A DNA stretch of 64,000 nt from Thermophilibacter gallinarum (GTDB lineage Bacteria; Actinomycetota; Coriobacteriia; Coriobacteriales; Atopobiaceae), in contig NZ_JADCJZ010000001.1 in assembly GCF_014982725.1 (NCBI RefSeq), forward strand, positions 496,001 through 560,000, given 5' to 3'. Shown in pieces: positions 16,311 through 24,087 of this stretch (position 1 is the first letter of the stretch; the number at the start of each line of letters is the position of its first letter). The notes beneath the pieces were generated by a model, which searched no databases, was not told the origin of the DNA, and saw only the letters and a list, made by a program, of their open reading frames with translations. The translations under genes were made by a program, and so were the position numbers.

Positions 16311-17450
16311 CTACCCCAGCCTCCAGACGTAGCTCGTGGGCTCGCCGGAGCTGGAGATCGCGGCGCGCAGGTCGCGGATGATGTCGGCCATGCTGGTGAT
16401 CTGCTGGTAGAGGTTGGAGTCGCAGGCCCAGACGTTGCCCTCGCGCACGGCGCGGAAGTCGGCGAGCAGCGCGTTCTTCTCGACGAGCTGATCGAGGCCG
16501 GTCACGCCGTCGTCGATCGTGCCGTTGTAGACGATGACGTCGGCGTCGCGCGCCCCCTCGTAGAAGCGCTCCATCTCCACGGTGACGGTGGTGGGGGAGG
16601 AGTCGGTGGCGCCCTCCTCGGCAAAGCTCACGTACTCGCCGCCCGCGGCCTCGATCATCTGGCAGAAGTAGTCGCCGGCGCGGCGCGTCACGGCGGCACC
16701 GTCCTCGTTGACGTAGAAGAAGGCGACGGTCTTGCCGAGCGGTCCCTCGGCGGCGGCCTTCTCCACGCGGGCGGCCACGTCGTCGAACGCCTCCGCGGCC
16801 TCGTCCTCGCGGCCGAAGACCGCGCCCATGAGCTTGATCCACTCCAGGCGCCCGAGCATGTCCTCCTCGCGGCTCGACTGCTCCATGAGGACGGTCACGC
16901 CCAGCTCCTCCAGCTTGGCGCGGACCTCGGGCACGTGGTCGATGTTGGTGTTCTCGATGGCGAGCGGGCAGCCCCTGGCGGCGATGAGCTCGTAGTCGGG
17001 GGCGCGGTAGAGGCCGCCGTAGGTGATGGTCCTGTCTTCCAGGCGCGCGGTGAACGCCTCGACGGGGGAGTCCTCCGCGCGCACGGACGAGACGGAGACC
17101 GCGTCGAGCGCGCCGATGGCGTCCACAAGGCAGATCATGCCGGTGGAGACCAGGTAGACGTTGGCGAGCGGCTGGCGGATCACGGCCACGTCGGCGGGCA
17201 GGCCCGTCGGCGGCTCCGCACCCTCGGGCACGACGAGCAGGCGGTCGCCGCTGGCGAGGCTCGCGAGCCGGAAGCCGCCCTCGTAGGCGTCGAGCGTGAA
17301 CTGCGTGGCGTGCTCCAGGGCGACGGGCGTCGCCTCGCCGAGCGCGTCGAGCCCCGAGCCGTCGTCCTTCTCGCCCGCGCAACCGACGAGCGCTAGGGGC
17401 GCGAGAAGCCCGAGGCATACGGCGGATCTGCGGGTGAGTGACGAGCCCAT
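16311..17450 (-). CDS. Iron-type ABC transporter substrate-binding lipoprotein
   Basis: 379 aa. The N-terminus is a lipoprotein signal: RRSAVCLGLLAPLALVGC, with lipobox LVGC. The body follows the class III periplasmic-binding-protein plan (two lobes joined by a long helix): APDYELIAARGCPLAIEN, GVTVLMEQSSREEDMLGRLEWIKLMG and RDADVIVYNGTIDDGV. It is the outer-face receptor that delivers ligand to the permease. It is the first gene of the three-gene importer operon. GCAGEKDD right after the lipobox is encoded by a copy of the dispersed 12-mer. Confidence 0.88.
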   Translation of the reverse strand: MGSSLTRRSAVCLGLLAPLALVGCAGEKDDGSGLDALGEATPVALEHATQFTLDAYEGGFRLASLASGDRLLVVPEGAEPPTGLPADVAVIRQPLANVYLVSTGMICLVDAIGALDAVSVSSVRAEDSPVEAFTARLEDRTITYGGLYRAPDYELIAARGCPLAIENTNIDHVPEVRAKLEELGVTVLMEQSSREEDMLGRLEWIKLMGAVFGREDEAAEAFDDVAARVEKAAAEGPLGKTVAFFYVNEDGAAVTRRAGDYFCQMIEAAGGEYVSFAEEGATDSSPTTVTVEMERFYEGARDADVIVYNGTIDDGVTGLDQLVEKNALLADFRAVREGNVWACDSNLYQQITSMADIIRDLRAAISSSGEPTSYVWRLG

Positions 17451-17559
17451 GGCCCTCCAGTTCGACGGGACGCGACCCCATCATGATACGTCCAGGGGGC
17501 TGGCCATGCACTCCCCTCGGCCTTGGGCGCCCGCCGACGCCACGGCATCTCACGGCACT

Positions 17560-17592
17560 GCCCGCGGCGCCTGGGGGAGGGGCGCCGCGGGC
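17560..17592. repeat. 12-bp GC stem between uspA-like gene and importer operon
   Basis: GCCCGCGGCGCC pairs with GGCGCCGCGGGC around an eight-base loop. It lies just after the stop of the UspA gene on the minus strand, so it may terminate that gene; no T-run follows. The rest of the 166-bp space shows no riboswitch I can recognise. Confidence 0.55.
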
Positions 17593-17616
17593 CGATGGGC
17601 CTTCTGTCGTAGGGGG

Positions 17617-18093
17617 TTACTTGACCGTGAGCACCGGCACGTCGACGGAGCGCAGCACGCCGAAGCTCACGCTGCCGATCATGCCGCGCAGGGCGCCGAG
17701 GCCGCGCCTGCCCATGACCACGAGGTCGATGTCATGGCTGGTCACGTACTCCGCGATGCCCTCCGTCGGCGACGAGGCGATCACGGCGTCCGCCACGATC
17801 TGGCACTGGGCGTCGTCGCGCGACTCCTCGATCACCTCGCGCGCGTCGTTGCGCGCGTTCTCTGCCACGGACTCCATGATCCGCTCGTAGGTCTCGGGGT
17901 CGCCGATCGCGTAGGGCGTGTCGAAGGCGGCGCTGGACATGAGCGTGGGGTCGGGCAGGGTCGAGGAGGGTATGACGGTCACCACGCTGACCCGTGCCTC
18001 GGGGTAGGGCCCGGCCAGGCCCAGCGCGATGTGCAGGGCGCTCCGCGCGTGCTCGGACTCGTCGTAGGGAACCAGGATGTTTCTAAAGTACAT
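17617..18093 (-). CDS. Universal stress protein (UspA family)
   Basis: 158 aa, typical single-domain Usp. The N-terminus FRNILVPYDESEHARSALHIA and the C-terminal ATP-binding motif GRRGLGALRGMIGSVSFGVLRSVDVPVLTV (pattern G-x2-G-x9-G-S) are both intact, so the protein probably binds ATP. Usp proteins are cytoplasmic, dimeric and made in stationary phase or stress. The start at 18093 has GGGAGG upstream. It is transcribed divergently from the gene at 18236. Confidence 0.92.
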   Translation of the reverse strand: MYFRNILVPYDESEHARSALHIALGLAGPYPEARVSVVTVIPSSTLPDPTLMSSAAFDTPYAIGDPETYERIMESVAENARNDAREVIEESRDDAQCQIVADAVIASSPTEGIAEYVTSHDIDLVVMGRRGLGALRGMIGSVSFGVLRSVDVPVLTVK

Positions 18094-18235
18094 GGTTGCC
18101 TCCCTCGTCTCGAAGCTGCCGTCTACCTGCGTTATACCCCTCGTTCGGCGAGAAGGGCGTGCGCTCGGCGAGCGTTGGCGAAAACTTGCCTAAAGGGGGT
18201 CCGCGCGCGTGGCGGGCCGGATTTGGGGGGCTGTC

Positions 18236-19075
18236 ATGCGCGTCACGGTGCTCATGGAGAACAGCACGCCGTCGAGCCGTCTAGCGGCGCGGCACGGGCT
18301 CAGCCTGTGGCTGGAGCTCGAGGACGGCCGTCGCGTCCTCTTTGACATGGGGCCCGACGACGCGTTTCTCGCCAACGCGCGGGCGCTCGGCGTGGACGTG
18401 ACGTCGGCGGACCTGGCGGTGCTCAGCCACGGGCACTACGACCACGGCGGCGGGCTGACCGCGTTTCTCGCCGCGTGCACGGCAGCTGGTCGCGACGTGC
18501 CCGTCTACGTGCGGGAGCGAGCCTTCGAGGAGCATGTCTCCGGTACGCCGGAGCGTCATCACACAATCGGCCTCGACCCGGCCCTCGCCGCGGACGCTCG
18601 CGTGCGCGTGGTGGGCGAGCGCTTGGACCTGGGCGGCGGGCTCACGCTCTTCTCGACCGCGCGTCGCGCCCATCCCGTGGCGCGCTCGAACGGTCGCCTG
18701 CTCATGCGGGGCCCGGGCGACGCGCTCGTGCCGGACTCGTTCGCGCACGAGCAGTGCCTGCTGGTCGAGGAGGGAGGGCGCCGCACCCTGGTCTCCGGCT
18801 GCTCGCACGGCGGCATCCTCAACCTCATGGACGCGGCGGAGGCGCTCGCGGGCGCGCCGCTCGACGCGGTCGTCGCGGGCTTCCACCTCATGGACCCGAG
18901 CGGCGGCACCGTCGAGGACGCGGGGCTCACGCGCGACCTGGCCCGGGAGATGGCGTCGCGCCGGGCGACCTACCACACGTTCCACTGCACCGGGACTGAC
19001 GCCTTCGCGCTGCTGCGCGACGAGCTCGGCGGTCGCGTGCGCTACCTGCACGTTGGCAGCCGCGCCGAGGTGTGA
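18236..19075 (+). CDS. Metallo-beta-lactamase-fold protein, MJ0301/dihydropterin-synthase-like
   Basis: 279 aa from the ATG at 18236 (MRVTVLMENST), with a GGGGGG run upstream; a GTG at 18209 is weaker. Metal motif LSHGHYDHGGGL is present, with SGCSHGGILNLMD and AGFHLMDP further on and a final HCTG. This pattern is that of the archaeal RFA-P synthase-like/MJ0301 branch, in which members often act in pterin or unknown phosphoester chemistry. The true substrate here is not known. Confidence 0.85.
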   Translation: MRVTVLMENSTPSSRLAARHGLSLWLELEDGRRVLFDMGPDDAFLANARALGVDVTSADLAVLSHGHYDHGGGLTAFLAACTAAGRDVPVYVRERAFEEHVSGTPERHHTIGLDPALAADARVRVVGERLDLGGGLTLFSTARRAHPVARSNGRLLMRGPGDALVPDSFAHEQCLLVEEGGRRTLVSGCSHGGILNLMDAAEALAGAPLDAVVAGFHLMDPSGGTVEDAGLTRDLAREMASRRATYHTFHCTGTDAFALLRDELGGRVRYLHVGSRAEV

Positions 19076-19120
19076 CGCGCCGACGGGGTACAATTGCCCC
19101 AGTCGTCCCGGGAGGTTCCT

Positions 19121-19324
19121 ATGCAGATCATCGGTGCGCTCGTCGCGCTGCTCATCGTCGCGTTTGTCGTCTCGCTCGTCATCTCGTTCCTGGTGAACAT
19201 CGTCGCCGGTGCGCTCTCCATGCTGCCCGCGATCTTCGTGATCGTGGCCATCTGGTTCTTCGTGCGCGGCGGCAAGATCCACGTCGAGTTCCCCGACCGT
19301 CGCGACCGCGATCGCCTGAACTAG
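19121..19324 (+). CDS. Small membrane protein
   Basis: 67 aa from the ATG at 19121 with GGGAGG five bases upstream. It contains two adjacent hydrophobic segments (IIGALVALLIVAFVVSLVIS and SMLPAIFVIVAIWFFV) and a charged C-terminus FPDRRDRDRLN. No family is recognised. It lies ten bases before the Nudix gene, so the two are probably co-transcribed. Confidence 0.75.
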   Translation: MQIIGALVALLIVAFVVSLVISFLVNIVAGALSMLPAIFVIVAIWFFVRGGKIHVEFPDRRDRDRLN

Positions 19325-19333
19325 GGGGGCGCC

Positions 19334-19837
19334 ATGGCGACGCCCGAGTTCATCCTCCGCCTGCGCGAGAAGATCGGCCACGACCTGCTGTGGCTCATCG
19401 GCGTGACCGCCTACGTGGAGGACGGCGAGGGGCGCGTGCTTCTCGGTCGGCGCTCTGACACGGGGGAGTGGGCGCTCGTCTACGGCATCAACGAGCCGGG
19501 CGAGGAGCCGGCGGACACCGTGATCCGCGAGGTCGCGGAGGAGACGGGCGTGGACGTGGTGCCCACGGGCCTGGTGCGCGTGCGCGCCCAGCGTCACGAG
19601 ACCGTCTACGCCAACGGCGACCGGACGCAGTACCTGGACCTCATGTTCGTCTGCCGGCTCGCCGAGGGCGGAAGCGCCGAGCCGCGCGTTGCCGACGACG
19701 AGAGCCTCGAGGTGGGCTGGTTCGCTCCGGACGCGCTGCCGGAGCCGCTCGCGGCCTCGACGATCGAGCGCCTCGCCGCGCTCGCCGCATGGCGCGAGGC
19801 GGGCGCGAGCAGGGCGCTCTTCTCGTTTGGGGAATGA
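19334..19837 (+). CDS. Nudix hydrolase
   Basis: 167 aa. The Nudix box is complete: G-INEPG-E-EPADTVI-REVAEETGV fits Gx5Ex7REUxEExGU exactly. Upstream residues GVTAYVEDGEGRVLLGRRSD and downstream YLDLMFVCRLAEGGSAEP are typical of small ADP-ribose/NTP-pyrophosphatase-like members with an MTH1-like layout. It removes or recycles a nucleoside diphosphate derivative; the exact substrate is unknown. The stop codon lies within the following palindrome. Confidence 0.92.
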   Translation: MATPEFILRLREKIGHDLLWLIGVTAYVEDGEGRVLLGRRSDTGEWALVYGINEPGEEPADTVIREVAEETGVDVVPTGLVRVRAQRHETVYANGDRTQYLDLMFVCRLAEGGSAEPRVADDESLEVGWFAPDALPEPLAASTIERLAALAAWREAGASRALFSFGE

Positions 19838-19864
19838 TACGTAGGGACAGTCCCTTCGTATCAT
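19834..19864. repeat. REP-like palindrome, short core GGGACAG, GATACGTA arms
   Basis: ATGATACGTAGGGACAG is followed by TCCCTTCGTATCAT. It covers the Nudix stop codon and lies between convergent genes. Confidence 0.8.
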
Positions 19865-19873
19865 CCGTACCGT

Positions 19874-20272
19874 TTACCAGCGGATCGTGTAGGGGTCCTT
19901 GGTGAACGAGCAGAACGTGGCGGTGACGTTCTCCAGGGCAAAGACCTCGCAGTTGCCGTCGTCCGCGGCGTACATGGACTGCAGCTCGGGATACTCGGCA
20001 AGCACGGCCTCGCGGGCCTCCAGGCGGTCGTCGAGCACGGCGTCCGCCTCGACGCGCAGCCACGAGCCGTCGGCGCCCGTCGCGCAGATCGCCACGCGCG
20101 GGTGGGCGAGCATCTGGTAGGAGACCGCCTTGACCCTGCCGGTCTGGATGTAGAGCTTGCCCTCGAACTTGGCGATGGTGCCGAAGGGGCGCACCTGCGG
20201 GTCGCCCTTCTCGTCCACGGTCGCCAGGAAGTACGTGGGATTGGCCTTGAGGTAGGCGAGGACCTCGTCCAT
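19874..20272 (-). CDS. Pyridoxamine 5'-phosphate oxidase-family (FMN-binding split barrel) protein
   Basis: 132 aa. The fold is clear from the N-terminal YLKANPTYFLATVDEKGDPQ and VRPFGTIAKFEGKLYIQTGR, followed by the MLAHPRVAICATGADG and SWLRVEADAVLDD strands. These short proteins bind FMN or F420/haem-like cofactors and are generally oxidoreductases of unknown substrate. The start at 20272 has AAAGGAGC upstream. It is convergent with the Nudix gene across a palindrome. Confidence 0.88.
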   Translation of the reverse strand: MDEVLAYLKANPTYFLATVDEKGDPQVRPFGTIAKFEGKLYIQTGRVKAVSYQMLAHPRVAICATGADGSWLRVEADAVLDDRLEAREAVLAEYPELQSMYAADDGNCEVFALENVTATFCSFTKDPYTIRW

Positions 20273-20343
20273 GGGCGCTCCTTTCGCGGGCGTCGTTGAT
20301 GCTACTTTACCCTGCTTTGGCTGCCAAAGGCAGTTTGGGGCAA

Positions 20344-20506
20344 GCCCTGTGTCACTTTTTGGCTCGTCTGTGGGGCTCCGGGGAGGGACGAGATGAATCC
20401 GGGCGTTTGGCGTCAGGAAAATGCCTGCTCAGCGGAGCGAATCTATGCTCACATCTCGAGGGCTTGCGATTAGTCCCCACAGACGACGCAAAAAGTGACA
20501 CAGGGC
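20344..20506. repeat. 163-bp nested inverted repeat (MITE/structured-RNA-like)
   Basis: Outer arms 20344-20375 and 20475-20506 are complementary over 32 bp with two mismatches. Within them, CGAGATG near 20389 pairs with CATCTCG near 20452, giving a nested hairpin. The arms contain CTGTGTCACTTTTTG and CGTCTGTGGGG. It occupies the 290-bp gap between two genes on the minus strand; no coding potential is seen. Confidence 0.75.
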
Positions 20507-20563
20507 GTCCGAAATTCCGCCTTGAGCGCCCCGTGGAGGCCTTCCGGCGGGAAACTGCCGGCG

Positions 20564-21214
20564 CTAGGCCTGACGGCGCGCGTAGTGCTTGAGGCACATG
20601 CCCACGAAATCGCGCATCTCGGCGCGGAAGTCGGTCTCGGGGCGCCCGATCTCCAGGCGCCTCAGCGCCTCAGCGATGAGCGGGTTGCTCCAGCAGGAGC
20701 TGACGATGCCCGTGGCGTGGTAGTAGATGGCCAGCAGCAGCGGCTCCACGCGTTCGGGCTCGATGCCCAGGACCTGCGGCAGGCGCTCGCGCATCTCGTC
20801 GACGTGCGCGTAGTAGTCGCGCTTGAAGTCCATGAGGCGCTCGACGGTGACGTTGGTCTCCACAATCGTGGTGAGCAGATCGCCCAGGCGGAAGTACTCC
20901 TGGTGGGCGGTTGCGACGTCTGCCCAGGCATCAGCGGCCTCAGCGGGGACGAGCTCGTGCCCCTCGGGCAGGGCGGCGAGAAGCGCCTCGAAGTAGGCGT
21001 CGAGCTCGTCTGCCGTGAGCAGGAGGAAGATCTCCTCCTTGGTGGTCACGTACTTGTAGAGGTTGGCGCGCGACCAGCCGAGCTCCTCGGCGATCGTGGT
21101 GAGCGTGATCTCGTGATAGGGACGCTCCGCGAACTGACGGCGAACGGCGCCCTTGATCTCGTCGAGACGCTGCCCCTTCTGCTCGGGGCTTCTCGCCCTG
21201 ATGAACTCGGCCAT
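20564..21214 (-). CDS. TetR-family transcriptional regulator
   Basis: 216 aa from the ATG at 21214, which has GGAGGAG two to three bases upstream. The TetR helix-turn-helix is visible: EIKGAVRRQFAERPYHEITL, then TIAEELGWSRANLYKYVTTKEEIFLLL. The C-terminal ligand domain is all-helical. It diverges from the iron alcohol dehydrogenase gene, and three CGTCACTT half-sites lie in the space between them, so repression of that gene is likely. A TATACT -10 for this gene lies at 21241-21246 on the minus strand. Confidence 0.9.
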   Translation of the reverse strand: MAEFIRARSPEQKGQRLDEIKGAVRRQFAERPYHEITLTTIAEELGWSRANLYKYVTTKEEIFLLLTADELDAYFEALLAALPEGHELVPAEAADAWADVATAHQEYFRLGDLLTTIVETNVTVERLMDFKRDYYAHVDEMRERLPQVLGIEPERVEPLLLAIYYHATGIVSSCWSNPLIAEALRRLEIGRPETDFRAEMRDFVGMCLKHYARRQA

Positions 21215-21276
21215 GACTCCTCCGTACGGTCGCTGCGCAAAGTATACCGCAGCCAAACCGAAAACAAGCGAAATCG

Positions 21277-21313
21277 CGTCACTTATATCTTTACAAGTGA
21301 CGTAACGTCACTT
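21277..21313 (+). promoter_or_regulatory. Three-half-site operator, likely TetR-regulator target
   Basis: The half-site CGTCACTT occurs at 21277-21284, inverted at 21295-21302, and direct again at 21306-21313. The last two form a perfect 19-base palindrome with a single central base (21295-21313: AAGTGACGT-A-ACGTCACTT). This fits a dimeric TetR-type repressor. Confidence 0.75.
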
Positions 21314-21318
21314 ATGAT
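21290..21318 (+). promoter_or_regulatory. Promoter of the iron alcohol dehydrogenase gene
   Basis: TTTACA (-35) at 21290-21295 and TATGAT (-10) at 21313-21318 are separated by 17 bases. The operator palindrome fills that spacer exactly, the arrangement expected for repression by blocking RNA polymerase. Confidence 0.7.
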
Positions 21319-21347
21319 GAGGCCAACCTACGAGGAAGGGAGCGGAC

Positions 21348-22529
21348 ATGCTCGGCAACTTCACCTATCACAACCCCACCAAGCTCATCTTTGGCAAGGA
21401 CGCCATGGAGGCCCTCGCGGCGGAGCTCGCGGCCTATGGCCCCACCGTCCAGCTCGTCTACGGTGGCGGCTCCATCAAGAGGAATGGCATCTACGACCAG
21501 GTGGTCGCCGCGCTCGCGGCGGCGGGCAAGACCGTCGTCGAGGATGCGGGCGTCATGCCCAACCCCACGGTCGAGAAGCTCTACGAGGGCGTGGCCATCG
21601 CGCGCGAGAATCACGTCGACCTCATCCTTGCGGTGGGCGGCGGCTCCTGCATCGACTACGCCAAGGGCCTCGCCGTCTCGGCCAACCTGCCGGCGGACGT
21701 TGACCCCTGGCAGAAGTACTGGGTGGACTTCGACGAGCCGGCGGCCGACCTCGACGTCATCCCTGTGGGCTCGGTCCTTACGATGGTGGGCACCGGCTCC
21801 GAGATGAACTGCGGCTCGGTCATCACCAACCACGAGGCCAAGATGAAGGTCGGCCACGTCTTCGCAGACGAGCGCGTGTTCCCGCGCTTTGCCGTGCTGA
21901 ACCCCGAGTTCACCTACTCGCTGCCCACGTACCAGATGGTGGCCGGCATCTTTGACATCATGAACCACATCACCGAGCAGTACTTCTCGGGCACCGACGA
22001 CAACACCTCCGACTACCTCTCTGAGGGCCTGATGCGCTCGCTCGTGGTCGCCAGCCGCGCCGCCGTGGCAAACCCGGAGGACTACGAGGCGCGCTCCAAC
22101 ATCATGTGGTGCGCCACCTGGGCGCTCAACACGCTCGTGGCCTGCGGAAAGTCCACGGACTGGGAGGTCCACATGCTCGGCCAGGCCGTGGGCGCCCACA
22201 CCGACGCCACGCACGGCATGACGCTCGCCGCCGTGGCACTGCCGTACTATCGCCTGGTCATGCCGTATGGCGTGGAGAAGTTCGCGCGGTTCGCTACCAA
22301 CGTGTGGGGCGTCTCGCCGGAGGGTCGCACGACCGAGGAGCTCGCCGCCGCCGGCCTCGACGCCATGGAGGCCTGGATGCGCGAGATCGGCTGCGTCATG
22401 AGCATCTCCGAGCTCGGTGCCACCGAGGACATGATCGAGGCCATCGCCGACTCCACCCTCGTCATGCAGGGCGGCTACCACGTGCTCACCCGCGACGAGA
22501 TCATCCAGGTCCTCCACGCCAGCCTGTGA
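21348..22529 (+). CDS. Iron-containing alcohol dehydrogenase (BdhA/YqhD-like)
   Basis: 393 aa. The NAD(P)-binding region is LAVGGGSCIDYAKGLAV and GTGSEMNCGSVITN; metal ligands of the group III dehydrogenases lie in DIMNHITEQYFSG and in the His-rich AVGAHTDATHGMTLAA. These enzymes interconvert butanol, propanediol or reactive aldehydes with the matching alcohols. Regulation by the divergent TetR protein is likely from the operator between promoter elements. The gene is followed by a palindrome and a flavodoxin gene, which may be read from the same promoter. Confidence 0.92.
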   Translation: MLGNFTYHNPTKLIFGKDAMEALAAELAAYGPTVQLVYGGGSIKRNGIYDQVVAALAAAGKTVVEDAGVMPNPTVEKLYEGVAIARENHVDLILAVGGGSCIDYAKGLAVSANLPADVDPWQKYWVDFDEPAADLDVIPVGSVLTMVGTGSEMNCGSVITNHEAKMKVGHVFADERVFPRFAVLNPEFTYSLPTYQMVAGIFDIMNHITEQYFSGTDDNTSDYLSEGLMRSLVVASRAAVANPEDYEARSNIMWCATWALNTLVACGKSTDWEVHMLGQAVGAHTDATHGMTLAAVALPYYRLVMPYGVEKFARFATNVWGVSPEGRTTEELAAAGLDAMEAWMREIGCVMSISELGATEDMIEAIADSTLVMQGGYHVLTRDEIIQVLHASL

Positions 22530-22556
22530 ATTGGGGACAGTCCCCTTTTGGATCGC
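22528..22556. repeat. Imperfect GGGGACAG palindrome with chimeric arms
   Basis: GAATTGGGGACAG is followed by TCCCCTTTTGGATC. The left arm resembles the AATTGGGG family (14148) and the right arm the TTTTGAATC family (2973), as if two subfamilies had recombined. Confidence 0.7.
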
Positions 22557-22572
22557 TGGGAAGGAGAAGGAC

Positions 22573-23196
22573 GTGCTGACGAGAAGAAGCTTCCTAACGG
22601 TCGCAGTGGGGGCGACAAGCCTGTTTGTGGCCGGTTGCTCTGGCGAGAAGGACGAGGCGCCCGCGGCGGATTCGGCAACGGAGCAGGTCGAGGATGCCTC
22701 CGCGGCGGATGTCTCGCCTGCGGGCAACGTGCTCGTGGCGTACTTCTCGGCGACGGGCAACACGGAGGGCGTTGCCACTGCGATTGCCGAGCGCCTGGGC
22801 GCGGACGTCTTCGCCATCGAGCTGTCCGATCCCTACACAGAGGCGGACCTCAACTACAACGACGACACCTCCCGCACAAGCGTTGAGCGCGTGGACGGGA
22901 CCAATCCCGAGCTTACGCAGGTCATGCCCAACGGCTGGGCAGACTACGACAGGGTTCTTCTCGGCTACCCGATCTGGTGGGGAGAGGCGGCGTGGCCCCT
23001 GCGCACGTTCGTGGCCGGCAACGACTTTGCCGGCAAGACCGTGGTGCCGTTCTGTACGTCGGCGTCCTCGGGCATCGGGGACAGCGCCGATGCCCTTGCG
23101 GAGATTGCAGGTTCTGGTGACTGGCGCGAGGGGGAGCGCTTCTCGTCCGGCGCCGGCGATGAGGCGGCTAACTGGGCAGCCGATCTGGGACTGTGA
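22573..23196 (+). CDS. Exported flavodoxin-like lipoprotein
   Basis: 207 aa from the GTG at 22573, which follows GGAGAAGG. The N-terminus LTRRSFLTVAVGATSLFVAGC has a twin-arginine pair and a lipobox (VAGC), so it is probably exported by Tat or Sec and lipid-anchored. After a low-complexity Glu/Ala linker the flavodoxin domain begins at NVLVAYFSATGNTEGVA (phosphate-binding loop) and includes ADYDRVLLGYPIWWGEAAWPLRTFV, matching Flavodoxin_4. It probably binds FMN and carries electrons outside the cytoplasm. It follows the Fe-alcohol dehydrogenase gene. Confidence 0.88.
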   Translation: MLTRRSFLTVAVGATSLFVAGCSGEKDEAPAADSATEQVEDASAADVSPAGNVLVAYFSATGNTEGVATAIAERLGADVFAIELSDPYTEADLNYNDDTSRTSVERVDGTNPELTQVMPNGWADYDRVLLGYPIWWGEAAWPLRTFVAGNDFAGKTVVPFCTSASSGIGDSADALAEIAGSGDWREGERFSSGAGDEAANWAADLGL

Positions 23197-23226
23197 TTCA
23201 AAAGGGGACAGACCCCTTTTGAATCA
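23194..23226. repeat. GGGGACAG palindrome, ATTCAAAA arms
   Basis: GATTCAAAAGGGGACAGA and CCCCTTTTGAATC form the arms. It starts at the stop of the flavodoxin lipoprotein gene and is followed at once by the ribosome site (GAAGGAG) of the next gene. Confidence 0.85.
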
Positions 23227-23243
23227 TTGGGAAGGAGAAAAAC

Positions 23244-23783
23244 GTGCATATTATCATCTTGCAGGGCAGTCCCAACCGAGACGGCTCCACCGCCATCCTC
23301 TGCGAGGAGTTCGCGCGCGGGGCGCTCCAGGCGGGCCACGAGGTCGAGCGCATCGACGTGGCGCAGGCGGACGTGGGCCCCTGCACGGGCTGCGTGGCCT
23401 GCGGCTACGGCGCGCGCCCGTGCGCCCAGCGCGACGGCATGGCCGCGATTCTCGAGAAGGTCCTCGCGGCCGACGTGCTTGTCCTGGCGACGCCGCTCTA
23501 CTACTACGGCATGTCCGCCCAGCTCAAGGCCGTGATCGACCGGTTCTGTGCCGCCAACTCCGCCATCACGGCGCGGCGCCTGCGCTCGGTCCTTCTCGCC
23601 GTGGCGTGGAACGCCGACGGCTGGACCTTCGACGCCCTGGAGGCTCACTATGACGCGCTGGTACGCTACCTCGACCTGCGCGACAGCGGGCGCGTGCTCG
23701 GATACGGCTGCGGCACGCCGTCCATGACGCGCGCCACGGACGCCCCGCAGCGCGCCTTCGAGCTGGGACGCTCGTTGCGGTAG
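23244..23783 (+). CDS. Flavodoxin-family NAD(P)H-dependent FMN reductase
   Basis: 179 aa from a GTG at 23244 with AAGGAG seven bases upstream. The N-terminus MHIIILQGSPNRDGSTAILC is the FMN-phosphate loop of the NADPH-dependent FMN reductase/WrbA-like group; GPCTGCVACGYG is a cysteine pair seen in many clostridial members; VLATPLYYYGMSAQLKAVIDRF is the conserved flavin-side segment. It probably reduces flavin, quinone or disulphide substrates. It is preceded by a palindrome and lies in a region with three other flavodoxin-fold proteins. SVLLAVAW comes from the dispersed 12-mer. Confidence 0.9.
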   Translation: MHIIILQGSPNRDGSTAILCEEFARGALQAGHEVERIDVAQADVGPCTGCVACGYGARPCAQRDGMAAILEKVLAADVLVLATPLYYYGMSAQLKAVIDRFCAANSAITARRLRSVLLAVAWNADGWTFDALEAHYDALVRYLDLRDSGRVLGYGCGTPSMTRATDAPQRAFELGRSLR

Positions 23784-23860
23784 CGTCCGCGATCTCCCGC
23801 ACGGCCGTGTCGTGTGCTACAACGGTGCTCGTTGGACGGCAGACGAGGGAGGCGCGACGT

Positions 23861-24049
23861 GTGGCTCTGCTGGCGGCGTGCGGTTCGGCGCTCTTTGCGG
23901 GTGCGACGGCGGTTCTCGCCAAGCTCGGCGTGCGCGAGACGGACTCCGACCTAGTGACGGCGCTGGTGCTGCGCGAGCGGCTGGGCCGCCGCGATCTGGG
24001 CGGCCTTGCGCTCCTGGTGGCGGGCACGCTCGCAATCGCCGCCGCGTGA
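23861..24049 (+). pseudogene. EamA/DMT-family transporter remnant with internal deletion
   Basis: The 62-codon frame starts at the GTG at 23861 with GGAGG upstream. The first half, VALLAACGSALFAGATAVLAKLGV followed by RETDSDLVTAL, matches the very start of EamA-type transporters (normal text: ...LTAILAKIGVKGVDSNLATALRT...). It then runs straight into RERLGRRDLGGLALLVAGTLAIA, which matches the end of the same family's repeat (GERLSWR..LGG.LILAGALL). About 60-80 residues that should lie between are missing, so this looks like an in-frame internal deletion. A functional single-helix peptide is possible but unlikely. Confidence 0.7.
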
Positions 24050-24087
24050 GGGAGAGGCGTAGGCGAGAAGAACCTCGTGGGTCGTCC

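Noticed and set aside
14176-17553. A single 1,125-codon minus-strand frame
   Set aside because: Only its last 367 codons are real (the ABC ATPase). The upstream part is an out-of-frame reading through the permease and binding-protein genes.
17451-17616. Cobalamin riboswitch in front of the importer operon
   Set aside because: No box resembling the conserved B12-box and no matching stems; only one GC hairpin is visible.
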